A stretch of 47,327 bases of DNA from JAISFI01 sp031553775 (GTDB lineage Bacteria > Bacteroidota > Bacteroidia > Bacteroidales > Azobacteroidaceae), in assembly GCA_031553775.1 (NCBI GenBank), contig JAVBLA010000076.1, positions 1 through 47,327 on the forward strand. Direction: 5' to 3'. The position numbers were made by a program, and so were the translations under genes. Shown here in pieces: positions 7,624-15,819 of the stretch; positions within the stretch are counted from its first letter, which is position 1; every line of letters starts with the position of its first letter. Below the pieces are notes generated by a model that saw only the letters and a list, made by a program, of their open reading frames with translations, searched no databases and was not told where the DNA came from.

Positions 7624-8958
7624 ATGAGAAAAGAAATATTCAAACAATTGATCAGGGAAAGTATCGATGGAAATTATCTATTCCTTCAACATAGAGAGAT
7701 AGAAATTCCGGATTCAGACCCGGTTACAATCATTACCGGTCCCCGGTATTCCGGCAAGACTTCCCTTCTTTTAAAATTAATGCACGACCTTCGCAAAAAA
7801 CAACATAAAAATCGTTGTATTTATATCGATTTGGAGGATCGACGGTTAAGTTTTCCGGAGTCGAATGACATGGAAATTTGCCTGGATAGTTATTACGAAC
7901 TGTTTCCTGAAAACAAAGAGAAAAAAATATATTTCTTTTTTGACGGGATTCAGGACTTAGACGGTTGGGAGTTATCGATAAAACAAATCTGCAAAGAAGA
8001 AAATATACAGTTGTATCTCTGTGGTTTATCTCTTCGATTAACTCATCCGGAAATGAGTACGTCACTGAAAAAGCAAATACATATTCTGGAATTACTACCG
8101 TTGTCTTTCAGTGAGTTCCTGCAGTTCAATAAGATAAAACCGGATCTTTCCGATAAACTATTACGACCTAAAATCATCAGCTTATTAGACAACTACCTAT
8201 TGTATGGAGGATTTCCCGGACTGACCAATCAACCGAAAGGAAATTACATTCACATCCTGAACGGATATTTCAACCAGCTCATTTACAAAGACCTGATTGA
8301 ACGCTATCATATATCCAATCATTCGTTACTCAAAGCCTTGCTGGTTCACTGCATGAAGAATCCGTCGTCTACCCTCAGCATCAGCCGGATTATTGACGAA
8401 TTCAAATCGAGGGGAATGGTATTTTCCCGAAATACTTTATATGAGTACATCGATTATTTTCAAGAAAACTATGTATTGTTCAGCATACCCGTATACAGGA
8501 AATCTAAAGCAGAACGATTGGTCAATCCGAAAAAAATATATTTGACGGATGCGGGATTTTATGCGCTGCATCAATTGAACCCATCTAAAGAGGTGCAATA
8601 TAAAAACACTGTTTTTTTACACCTGAAGCGTATATACAAAGATGTTTTTTACGTCAAAGGGAAACAGAATGTCGATTTTTGCATTGAAACCCCTCAGGGT
8701 ATTCAACTGATCCGGGTATTGCATGATATTTCAGGACCAATGACTAAAAAGAAAGAAATACAGCAGCTATCGGATGCCATGTCGGCTCTCAAAATCAAAC
8801 AAGCTTTTCTGATTACAAGGGAAACAGATGAAGTTATTTCTACATCAGCCGGAAAGATCGCTGTTATTCCTTTATACAAATGGCTGTTACAATGTACGAA
8901 TAAGGATATGGAGTTTCCGTTTTTTGATTTGTATTTATTAGGGAAAACGGGAGTCTAA
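7624..8958 (+). CDS. DUF4143-type AAA ATPase with degenerate Walker B
   Basis: A 444-residue protein of the bacterial AAA/DUF4143 ATPase family (COG1373 type). The P-loop GPRYSGKT is at 39-46. The Walker B region reads FFFDGIQ (Asp107), where the family usually has DEIQ, so the catalytic Glu is replaced by Gly. The DUF4143 region (about 215-320) is recognisable from LIYKDLIERY and IYLTDAGFYAL. The C-terminal nuclease-like part has VDF and LIRV where active members have a Glu-x-Lys pair, so it may be inactive. Family members stand alone, vary widely between strains, and have no settled role. It is single-gene, flanked by AT-rich DNA and a toxin-antitoxin remnant. Confidence 0.8.
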   Translation: MRKEIFKQLIRESIDGNYLFLQHREIEIPDSDPVTIITGPRYSGKTSLLLKLMHDLRKKQHKNRCIYIDLEDRRLSFPESNDMEICLDSYYELFPENKEKKIYFFFDGIQDLDGWELSIKQICKEENIQLYLCGLSLRLTHPEMSTSLKKQIHILELLPLSFSEFLQFNKIKPDLSDKLLRPKIISLLDNYLLYGGFPGLTNQPKGNYIHILNGYFNQLIYKDLIERYHISNHSLLKALLVHCMKNPSSTLSISRIIDEFKSRGMVFSRNTLYEYIDYFQENYVLFSIPVYRKSKAERLVNPKKIYLTDAGFYALHQLNPSKEVQYKNTVFLHLKRIYKDVFYVKGKQNVDFCIETPQGIQLIRVLHDISGPMTKKKEIQQLSDAMSALKIKQAFLITRETDEVISTSAGKIAVIPLYKWLLQCTNKDMEFPFFDLYLLGKTGV

Positions 8959-8968
8959 AAGTTTTGGG

Positions 8969-9222
8969 TCAATATAATGCCATTTGTTTAAGTTCATCTT
9001 CAACTGCCTTTTTTACAAAGGCATTCAGGTTTGTGCCCATTATTTTAGCTGTAATCGCAGCCCTGCGATGCAATTCAGAATTTAGTCTGACATTAAAAAT
9101 GCCCGAATATGTTTTATGTACATCTTTAATCCCTTTGCGTTTACAAAAATCCAGATAGTTCTCTACAGCTTCCTCGAATACCCGTTTAAGCTCGCTTACA
9201 CTTATAATTATATCATGAAAAT
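8969..9222 (-). pseudogene. Truncated HicB-family antitoxin remnant
   Basis: The minus strand encodes the C-terminal two thirds of a HicB antitoxin: a helical piece with LKRVFEEAVENYLDFC and a ribbon-helix-helix-like tail containing FNVRLNSELHRRAA and LNAFVKKAVEDEL. The usual first 25 or so residues, which form the start of the HicB fold, are missing. The open frame runs on to 9301 but those extra codons lie inside the helicase gene in another frame. There is no ATG near the HicB-like part and no HicA toxin gene beside it. It is most simply a remnant of a decayed hicAB pair. A weak non-ATG start cannot be excluded. Confidence 0.7.
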
Positions 9223-10635
9223 TTATTTCAACAACAATTTTTCCGGCAGGTTTACCAGATAAATCCGCTCTGTAGCCCGGGTAAAAGCAGTATATAACCA
9301 ACGGTAGAAGTCAACGCCCAGATGTTCTTCCGTTATATAGCCGATATCGAGGAAGACATTCTTCCATTGTCCGCCCTGCGCTTTATGACAGGTTACGGCG
9401 TATGCATATTTCACCTGAATGACATTATAGTAAGGATCGGTTTTCAGTTTTTTCATTTTATCTCGCATCACAGGAATATCCGCATAATCTTCCAGGATAT
9501 TCATAAAAAGTTTATCACTCATTTCTTTCGGCAAACCAGGCGCTTCTGCATGTAAGGTATCCAATAATATTTTAAGGTCTAATTCTATATCGTAATCCGG
9601 AAAATAGGCAGTGATATCGCAAAAACGAAAGCCATACATTTCGGTAGTTTTCCTGACTCTCCTTACTTCCAGCATATCGCCGTTAGCTATAAAATCGATG
9701 GTTTTTTGTTCGGCTCCCCAAAAATAGTTATTCTTGGCTACCATCAGCATATCTCCGGCAGAGATCTCCTCCTCCCGGTAAAGGATCCGGTTCCGGATTC
9801 CGTTGTTATAAATATTGGCGCGTTTATTAGAGCGGGTTACAATCATCGTATCCTCTACCCCGCCCCGGTTATATGCCGTATCAATTGCATCGATTAGTTC
9901 TTCTCCTGTAATGCTGATCACATTCCCTCCTATCCGGATCCGGGGATAATCAGACACCCGGTTTTCTTCCAGCGCCGTACGTATAGCTGTAGCATTATAC
10001 AAGATCTCAGACATCTCCGATTGCCTGACTACCTGAGTCAAAAGTATTTCCTGTACCCGGATTCCGTAACCGGAAAGAATCCTTGCATCCAGAGCAGGAC
10101 TTTCCGTCTGTGAAACCGGAGGTAGCTGAGCGGTATCACCCAGCAAGATCAGGCGGCAATTTTCGCCGGAATAGACATAATGGATTAAATCATCCAGCAA
10201 GCGACCGGAGCCAAAAGAAAAAGAATCAAAGCCATCATTGGAAATCATAGATGACTCATCCACAAAAAAAATAGTGTCTTTATGGAGATTATCGGCGGGA
10301 ACAAATCCCGAAGGGTCATTCGAAAAAACTTTTTGCCTATATATTTTCTTGTGGATGGTATAAGCCGGATACCCTGCATAAAAAGCAAAAACCTTAGCAG
10401 CACGACCGGTAGGAGCCAGCAATACAGCCTTCTGCTCCAGCGAAAGCATGGTTTTAACGACCGCACCCACTAACGATGATTTTCCTGTACCGGCATATCC
10501 TTTCAAAACAAAGAGTCCTTCCTGATTCCGGCTGAAGAGAAAATCGCTGAGCTTTTCCAGGGCATTTTCCTGTTCCACTGTGGGATTGAATGGAAAATGA
10601 AGGAGGATTTGTTGGTGGAAGAAATCGCTTAACAT
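9223..10635 (-). CDS. RecD-like DNA helicase (AAA_30/UvrD_C_2)
   Basis: A 470-residue superfamily 1 helicase of the short RecD-like kind common in Bacteroidetes. Walker A GYAGTGKSS lies near residue 45. The DESSMIS motif II, LLGDTAQLPPV motif III, TCHKAQGGQWKNV and LYTAFTRATE motif VI follow in order. It probably unwinds DNA 5' to 3' in repair or recombination. Its stop codon lies in the HicB remnant's extended frame, but the C-terminus after motif VI is complete. It begins 10 bp after the lipA stop, so lipA, this gene and perhaps the peptidase gene form one transcript. Confidence 0.9.
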   Translation of the reverse strand: MLSDFFHQQILLHFPFNPTVEQENALEKLSDFLFSRNQEGLFVLKGYAGTGKSSLVGAVVKTMLSLEQKAVLLAPTGRAAKVFAFYAGYPAYTIHKKIYRQKVFSNDPSGFVPADNLHKDTIFFVDESSMISNDGFDSFSFGSGRLLDDLIHYVYSGENCRLILLGDTAQLPPVSQTESPALDARILSGYGIRVQEILLTQVVRQSEMSEILYNATAIRTALEENRVSDYPRIRIGGNVISITGEELIDAIDTAYNRGGVEDTMIVTRSNKRANIYNNGIRNRILYREEEISAGDMLMVAKNNYFWGAEQKTIDFIANGDMLEVRRVRKTTEMYGFRFCDITAYFPDYDIELDLKILLDTLHAEAPGLPKEMSDKLFMNILEDYADIPVMRDKMKKLKTDPYYNVIQVKYAYAVTCHKAQGGQWKNVFLDIGYITEEHLGVDFYRWLYTAFTRATERIYLVNLPEKLLLK

Positions 10636-10645
10636 AACTCAGAGA

Positions 10646-11512
10646 CTAAGAGTTAGAGTTAAGAGTTAACTTTAAAAAATTTGCAGACCCGTAAGAGGTA
10701 CGCACCAAAGGTGCGCTCTCCACATGTCTGTATCCCATTTGGAGGGCAAATTGTTTATAACTTTCAAATTGTTCCGGGGTGATATAGGCGGAAACCGGGA
10801 GATTTTTCGATGAGGGTTGCAGGTATTGCCCGACAGAAAGCAGACGGCAACCGGTATCGTAAATATCACGGATGGTTTCTTCTACTTCTTCCGTTGTCTC
10901 TCCCAAACCCAGCATGATTCCCGATTTGGCATCGATATCCGATTGAGAAACATATCGCAAAACCTCCAGGCTAACATCGTATTTAGCTCCGCTTCTTACT
11001 AAGGGAGTCAGCCTTTTTACAGTCTCCATATTATGTGAAATAATATCCGGATTTGCCTGGATAACCACATCTATTAATTCTGTTTTTCCTTGAAAATCAG
11101 GGATCAGGACTTCGGTTGTAATTCCCGGATTTATTTCCTTTATGCAGATAATGGTCCGTGCCCAGTGTGCAGCACCCAAATCAGGTAAGTCATCCCGGTC
11201 GACCGATGTTATCACAGCATGTTTCAGTCCCATCTGACGAACAGACTCGGCCACTTTCTCCGGTTCATCCGGTATCAAAGGCAGGGGTTTACCGGTTTTC
11301 GTATTACAGAATTTGCAGGATCGTGTACAGATATCTCCTCCGATCATAAAAGTTGCCGTACCTTTTTCCCAGCATTCACCTTTATTCGGGCACCTGCCAC
11401 TCTGGCAGATCGTATGCAGGCAATGAGATTCCAGTATATTTTGCGTTTCCGTAAAACGGCCCCTGTTTCCTATGTTGATTTTAAGCCAATCCGGCTTTGG
11501 AAGACGTTTCAA
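10646..11512 (-). CDS. lipA: Lipoyl synthase LipA
   Basis: A 288-residue radical SAM enzyme that inserts two sulfur atoms into protein-bound octanoyl groups to make lipoate. Both cluster motifs are intact: the auxiliary cluster C36-x4-C41-x5-C47 and the radical SAM cluster C62-x3-C66-x2-C69. Near the C-terminus the usual RSSYHA motif reads RTSYGS, a visible departure. The last codons are built from tandem GAGTTAA units (10650-10669, read on the plus strand), so the tail after NFLK may be repeat-derived. It sits 12 bp downstream of the peptidase gene. Confidence 0.95.
   Translation of the reverse strand: MKRLPKPDWLKINIGNRGRFTETQNILESHCLHTICQSGRCPNKGECWEKGTATFMIGGDICTRSCKFCNTKTGKPLPLIPDEPEKVAESVRQMGLKHAVITSVDRDDLPDLGAAHWARTIICIKEINPGITTEVLIPDFQGKTELIDVVIQANPDIISHNMETVKRLTPLVRSGAKYDVSLEVLRYVSQSDIDAKSGIMLGLGETTEEVEETIRDIYDTGCRLLSVGQYLQPSSKNLPVSAYITPEQFESYKQFALQMGYRHVESAPLVRTSYGSANFLKLTLNSNS
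10650..10669 (-). repeat. GAGTTAA heptad repeat at the lipA/helicase junction
   Basis: About three tandem units of GAGTTAA (one short by a base) lie over the end of lipA and 14 nt before the helicase ATG. A related unit forms a 7-bp hairpin over the stop codon of the YhcC-like gene (14863-14879). This is a second seven-base repeat family at a gene junction. Confidence 0.65.
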
Positions 11513-11524
11513 ATGAATACTATT

Positions 11525-13687
11525 TTACAGGTTTTCTTTCAAAAATCGATAACAGGTATTATACAAGTGTAAACGCGTGGTTTTATCCGGCAAGCTATGA
11601 TTCTTACCGCTATATACCTGCATATCGAATTGTTTTCCTGCATTTACCAATATATCAGAATAATATAAAGAGTTCTGAAAGTGAACATTATCGTCCGATG
11701 TGCCATGTACCAGCAATAATCGGCCTTCCAGCTTGGAAGCATGGAAACTCGGTGAAGCATCCATATAGCCATCGGTATTTTCATTAGGGGTACGCATATA
11801 TCTTTCCGAATATACCGTATCGTAAAAACGCCAGTCGGTTACCGGTGCAATAGCGATACCTGCTTTGAATGTTCCGTTTCCGAGACTCATAGACAAGAGA
11901 CTGACAGTACCTCCGAAACTCCATCCCCAAATGGCAATGCGATTTGAATCCACATAAGATTGTTTAGACAGCCAGCGGGCGGCATTGATCTGGTCGTTGG
12001 CTTCAAAATAACCCAGTTTCATATAGGTACATTTTCTGAAAAATTCCCCGCGGGCTCCGGTTCCCCGTCCGTCTACGCAAACAACCACAAAACCCTGCTC
12101 AGCCAGATATTGTTCCCAATCAAAATCATATTTATCAAGTACCTCCTGCGAATTAGGTCCACTGTACTGTACCATCAGCACCGGGTATTTCCGGGAAGCG
12201 CTGAAATGGGTAGGTTTGATTATCCATGCATTCAGTTCATATTGGTCTACAGTAGGTATGGTGATAAATTCTTTCGTACGGTAAGTATATTGAGAGAGCA
12301 TGCTTTTCACGGAACTGTTATCTTCCAGCACTACCAGTTCCTTTCCTGAAGCATCATAGATCGATATCTTATCAGGAGTTGTACTATTAGAATAATCATT
12401 GATAAAATAGGAAAAATCAGTGCTGAATGATGCCTGGTTGAAACCAATCTGTGGGGTCAGTTTTACTTTTTTCCCTTTGGCATCTATTTTATAAACCGAC
12501 CGGCGCATAGAATTTTCCTCTGCCGATTCGAAATAAATGGTCTGGTCTGCCGGATGAATACCTAATAGACGAGTAACGTCCCAACTTCCGGAAGTAATCT
12601 GTTTTTTAGGTACACCGGAAACTCCATATAAATAAATATGTGCATAACCGTCGGATTCACTCACATAAGTAAAATGTGTATCTGTAAAATAAATGCTGTT
12701 TAACCAGTCAGAATCAATATACGCCTGGTTTTCATCTTTTAATATCATTTTACAGATAGCCGATTTCGGATTGGCATAATACATACTGAAAACATTCTGT
12801 TGACGATTCAGGCACATAATTGCCAGCTGCTCCGGGTTATTGGTAAAAACAATTCTGGGAATGTATGCATCCGGTTCGATCTGTAAGTTCATTTTTTTGA
12901 TGTCTTTTGTTTCCACGCTATAGGCATGTACACTTACAGATGAGTTGGCAGTTCCTGCTTTAGGATATTTGTATTGTACAAGTCCCGGATAAGAGGAACC
13001 ATCAAAATTCTGAAAAGTAAAAGTTTCCACAGCCGATTCGTCCGATTTGACAAATGCCAGGATTTTACTGTCGGACGACCAGGCCATACAATTGGTCACA
13101 CGAAATTCTTCTTCATATACCCAATCGCTCAACCCATTCAGAATTTTACCGAACGATCCGTCTTTGGTAACCTGCGACTCCGTATCGAAATCAAATTTTT
13201 TCAACCAGATATTATTATCGCGGACAAACGAACACATACGCCCATCAGGAGAAAAAGTAGGCAGCATCAGTTTTCCCGACTGATCAGACAGAGGCTTGAT
13301 CATGTTTCTGCGAACATCATAATCATAGATATCCGCTTTCCAGGAACGCCGGTAAACAGATTCCGTATTATTCCAGAGAACGATCCTGAATCCGGTATTG
13401 CTGATCAGATAACCATCAATATGATCGATTGTACACTCCCGGGCAGTCTGAATATCGAAAAGAGTTTCTACTTCTTTTCCTGTTTTATAGGAATACTTCA
13501 GAATTTTAGTATGGTCTTTGCTCAACATGGTATAATGTTCTCCATCCGGAAGTGGTTGTACCTGGGAAATTTTCGCAGCTCTGAACTTACCGTCGACGAT
13601 AGATTTTAAATCAGGTTCTTTGGTTCCTGTCTGCGCCTGTAATCCAAAGCAAAATATGGAGAGCGCGAAAAAAAGTAGGGACTTCAT
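11525..13687 (-). CDS. Dipeptidyl peptidase IV (S9B serine peptidase)
   Basis: A 720-residue exported prolyl dipeptidase that removes X-Pro dipeptides. The start at MKSLLFFALSIFCFGLQAQ gives a clean signal peptide; an in-frame ATG 33 codons upstream would read through a tandem repeat and is unlikely. The N-terminal propeller includes DWVYEEEF, the Glu-Glu motif that holds the substrate's amino terminus. The hydrolase domain carries GWSFGG (Ser590), HGTSDDNVHF (Asp665 or 666) and KNHS (His697). It is probably periplasmic. It lies 12 bp upstream of lipA. Confidence 0.94.
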   Translation of the reverse strand: MKSLLFFALSIFCFGLQAQTGTKEPDLKSIVDGKFRAAKISQVQPLPDGEHYTMLSKDHTKILKYSYKTGKEVETLFDIQTARECTIDHIDGYLISNTGFRIVLWNNTESVYRRSWKADIYDYDVRRNMIKPLSDQSGKLMLPTFSPDGRMCSFVRDNNIWLKKFDFDTESQVTKDGSFGKILNGLSDWVYEEEFRVTNCMAWSSDSKILAFVKSDESAVETFTFQNFDGSSYPGLVQYKYPKAGTANSSVSVHAYSVETKDIKKMNLQIEPDAYIPRIVFTNNPEQLAIMCLNRQQNVFSMYYANPKSAICKMILKDENQAYIDSDWLNSIYFTDTHFTYVSESDGYAHIYLYGVSGVPKKQITSGSWDVTRLLGIHPADQTIYFESAEENSMRRSVYKIDAKGKKVKLTPQIGFNQASFSTDFSYFINDYSNSTTPDKISIYDASGKELVVLEDNSSVKSMLSQYTYRTKEFITIPTVDQYELNAWIIKPTHFSASRKYPVLMVQYSGPNSQEVLDKYDFDWEQYLAEQGFVVVCVDGRGTGARGEFFRKCTYMKLGYFEANDQINAARWLSKQSYVDSNRIAIWGWSFGGTVSLLSMSLGNGTFKAGIAIAPVTDWRFYDTVYSERYMRTPNENTDGYMDASPSFHASKLEGRLLLVHGTSDDNVHFQNSLYYSDILVNAGKQFDMQVYSGKNHSLPDKTTRLHLYNTCYRFLKENL

Positions 13688-13692
13688 AAACA

Positions 13693-13720
13693 ATTGAAAA
13701 TTGAAAATTGAAAATTGAAA
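13693..13720 (-). repeat. Heptad repeat before the peptidase start
   Basis: Four perfect tandem ATTGAAA units (TTTCAAT in gene sense) end 5 nt before the ATG at 13685-13687. Together with the signal peptide, this placement fixes the start choice. Confidence 0.9.
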
Positions 13721-13815
13721 ACTGGCTGAGACCGGTTTTCGGTTGAAAATGAATTGTTTCCGGAATTCCGGAAGTATTTTCTGCATACAGAAATTACTTG
13801 TATTTATAGCAGTTG

Positions 13816-13823
13816 CAAATATA
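13816..13823 (-). promoter_or_regulatory. Possible -7 box for the peptidase gene
   Basis: The minus strand reads TATATTTG, matching TAnnTTTG, about 130 bp before the peptidase start. No TTTG is found 19-21 bp upstream, so support is moderate. Confidence 0.45.
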
Positions 13824-13844
13824 CTGACTTTCCGGAATATTTTT

Positions 13845-13852
13845 TACTTTTG
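13845..13852 (+). promoter_or_regulatory. Possible -7 box for the YhcC-like gene
   Basis: TACTTTTG matches TAnnTTTG and would give a leader of about 120 nt that contains the heptad array before the ATG at 13980. The -33 element is not obvious. Confidence 0.45.
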
Positions 13853-13944
13853 CAGGTACTAAGCATCTGTTTATTTTAAACAGTTGTTATTCATTCAACA
13901 ATTTTCACGCTTGAAAGAGTTCAAAAAATGATGAGTAATTTCAT

Positions 13945-13972
13945 TTTCAATTCTCAATTCTCAATTTTCAAT
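13945..13972 (+). repeat. Heptad repeat before the YhcC-like start
   Basis: Four tandem units (TTTCAAT, TCTCAAT, TCTCAAT, TTTCAAT) end 7 nt before the ATG. In gene sense the array has the same orientation as the one before the divergent peptidase gene. Confidence 0.9.
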
Positions 13973-13979
13973 TATTCCA

Positions 13980-14876
13980 ATGAAACCCTATAAAGACTTT
14001 TCAAGTTTCCTAAAGGAGCATTTCCCCGGAAAAATACAGAAAATATCTATCCATGCAGGATTTACCTGTCCCAATCGCGATGGCACCAAAGGTTGGGGCG
14101 GTTGTACTTATTGCAACAACCAGACCTTCAGTCCTGAATATTGCCACACGGAAAAAACGGTTAGTGAACATTTGACCGAAGGTATCGCCTTTTTCGCCCG
14201 CAAGTATCCGGATATGCAATATTTAGCCTACTTCCAGGCCTATACCAATACTTACGATGAGATTTCCATCTTACAAAAGAAATATGAAGAAGCGCTTTCC
14301 CATCCGGGAGTTGTTGGCTTGATTATCGGGACACGCCCCGATTGTGTGGATAACAGATTATTGGATTATTTTGAAGAATTGGCAAAAAAAACATTCCTGC
14401 TGATCGAATACGGAGTGGAATCTACGAACGATGATACGTTGCAACTGATCAACCGCGGTCACTCATATGCCGATGCAGAAAAGACCATCAGGGAAACCGC
14501 TGCCAGAGGAATTATGACAGGTGCCCATTTAATTCTCGGCTTACCTATGGAATCGCGTGAAATGATTCTTTCACATGCCAACCGGATATCAGAATTACCA
14601 CTCACAACCATCAAGCTACATCAACTGCAACTGATCAGGAATACCGCTATGGCCAAACAATATGAAGAACATCCCGAATGGTTTTATCTATTTGATGCTG
14701 AGGAATATATAGATCTTGTAGTGAATTTTGCAGAGCGATTGAATCCGGATTTTGTGATTGAAAGGTTTGTCTCACAATCACCCAAAGAACTAGTAATTGC
14801 TCCTGATTGGGGCTTGAAAAATTATGAGTTTACAGCGAAAATTGATAAAAAACTATGTGAAAGAGTTAAGAATTAA
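13980..14876 (+). CDS. TIGR01212-type radical SAM protein (YhcC family)
   Basis: A 298-residue radical SAM protein. The N-terminal signature CPNRDGTKGWGGCTYC holds the cluster cysteines in the family's unusual spacing. It is followed by FQAYTNTY, GTRPDC and the ESTNDDTL/GHSY region typical of TIGR01212/YhcC. The biochemical role of the family is not established. The length matches family members. A 7-bp stem with a 3-nt loop (14863-14879) overlaps the stop codon; it has no long T tract, so termination there is uncertain. The next gene is convergent. Confidence 0.9.
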   Translation: MKPYKDFSSFLKEHFPGKIQKISIHAGFTCPNRDGTKGWGGCTYCNNQTFSPEYCHTEKTVSEHLTEGIAFFARKYPDMQYLAYFQAYTNTYDEISILQKKYEEALSHPGVVGLIIGTRPDCVDNRLLDYFEELAKKTFLLIEYGVESTNDDTLQLINRGHSYADAEKTIRETAARGIMTGAHLILGLPMESREMILSHANRISELPLTTIKLHQLQLIRNTAMAKQYEEHPEWFYLFDAEEYIDLVVNFAERLNPDFVIERFVSQSPKELVIAPDWGLKNYEFTAKIDKKLCERVKN

Positions 14877-14911
14877 CTCTCTTAACCCCAGTAGAAAATT
14901 GCCCCTTTATT

Positions 14912-15766
14912 CTAGTTGTCCTCTAAAAAAGAAAGCATAAAACTTTCTTTTTCCAAATCATCACCCGATTCGCTGAAAAGGCCAGTAACATAACGCCCTT
15001 TCCAAAGACAGGGAATATCCCCGTTATAACGATCTTTAACCGTTAGTTTCCCTTCAGAAAAAGACGTTGATTGTTTTGTAAACATAAAATATTGGCTGAG
15101 GATATCCCTGGTACCTTCAGGTGTTTGTCCATCAACTACAAATAGTATAAATTTCTTTCCATCAAGATTATAAGAACAGGAATAGACCTGCTTCAAAAAC
15201 TCATGTCCAATAAAACTGGAAGTGGTATAAACCTCTGAGAATGGAATTTTACCTTCCTGGGGAAACTTCTTCAACAGAGATGGATAAGAGGAATCTGAAT
15301 CTATTCTTTCAGCCAGGCCTTTTCCAATGATACGCATCGTTTTTCCAGCCAATCCGGAGGATTCTCCCGACTTCATTTTCACATATATGCATCCCGTAAA
15401 AAAATACAAACCCTGATCATCTCCCTGTGCCTCCCCTCCTATAGAAAAGAATTCCAAATCCGACGAACGTTCTGAGGCATACATACCGAAAGCATCCTCC
15501 GGAGTCGCATGCCGGTATACCTGAATCGTAATACTATTGCCTTCCTGCTGGTATTCCATTGATGTCATTTCCCGGAAATTATTTTCCAAAAATAATGGAG
15601 CCGATCCGTTGATGCGGTCAAAAAGGTTATCAGGACTGAAGACTTCTATTTCCCCGGAAATCTTCCAGCCGTCGACTTCCGGAAGCCAGGATTTCAGTTC
15701 ATCCGGTGTTTGTGCTTTGGAAGCGAAAGTTATCAGAAGAGAAAACAACAAACAATAATATTTCAT
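14912..15766 (-). CDS. DUF6599-family exported protein
   Basis: A 284-residue protein with a signal peptide (MKYYCLLFSLLITFASKAQ). The pattern WKISGEIEVFSPDNLFDRINGSAPLFLENNF and the later RIIGKGLAERI fit the DUF6599 family, which has no known function. It lies 53 bp downstream of an exported iron-sulfur aldo/keto reductase and is probably co-transcribed, so both may act in the periplasm on one redox process (inferred). A single ATTGAAA unit lies 9 nt before its ATG. Confidence 0.75.
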   Translation of the reverse strand: MKYYCLLFSLLITFASKAQTPDELKSWLPEVDGWKISGEIEVFSPDNLFDRINGSAPLFLENNFREMTSMEYQQEGNSITIQVYRHATPEDAFGMYASERSSDLEFFSIGGEAQGDDQGLYFFTGCIYVKMKSGESSGLAGKTMRIIGKGLAERIDSDSSYPSLLKKFPQEGKIPFSEVYTTSSFIGHEFLKQVYSCSYNLDGKKFILFVVDGQTPEGTRDILSQYFMFTKQSTSFSEGKLTVKDRYNGDIPCLWKGRYVTGLFSESGDDLEKESFMLSFLEDN

Positions 15767-15819
15767 GTATAAATAATTGAAAAATAAAAAAAATATGGGT
15801 TACCGTTTGTGATACGATG

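Larger units (their letters stand above)
13688..13979. other. Divergent intergenic region with paired heptad arrays
   Basis: This 292-bp spacer separates the divergent peptidase and YhcC-like genes. It holds a -7 box on each strand (13816-13823 minus, 13845-13852 plus). A four-copy seven-base array lies immediately before each start codon (13693-13720 and 13945-13972). Nothing else is recognised in it. Confidence 0.75.

Noticed and set aside
7535..7634. A full 34-bp tandem repeat
   Set aside because: Only the octamers recur at 34-bp spacing; the sequence between them differs, so it is not a true tandem repeat.
9223..9301. N-terminal extension of the HicB-like frame into the helicase gene
   Set aside because: The extra codons do not resemble HicB and lie in a different frame inside a conserved helicase region.
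12974..13609. A 211-codon open frame on the plus strand
   Set aside because: It is opposite the peptidase propeller region and looks like a shadow of it.
13688..13786. A 33-residue N-terminal extension of the peptidase
   Set aside because: It is translated from the heptad array and would hide the signal peptide; the start at 13687 fits better.
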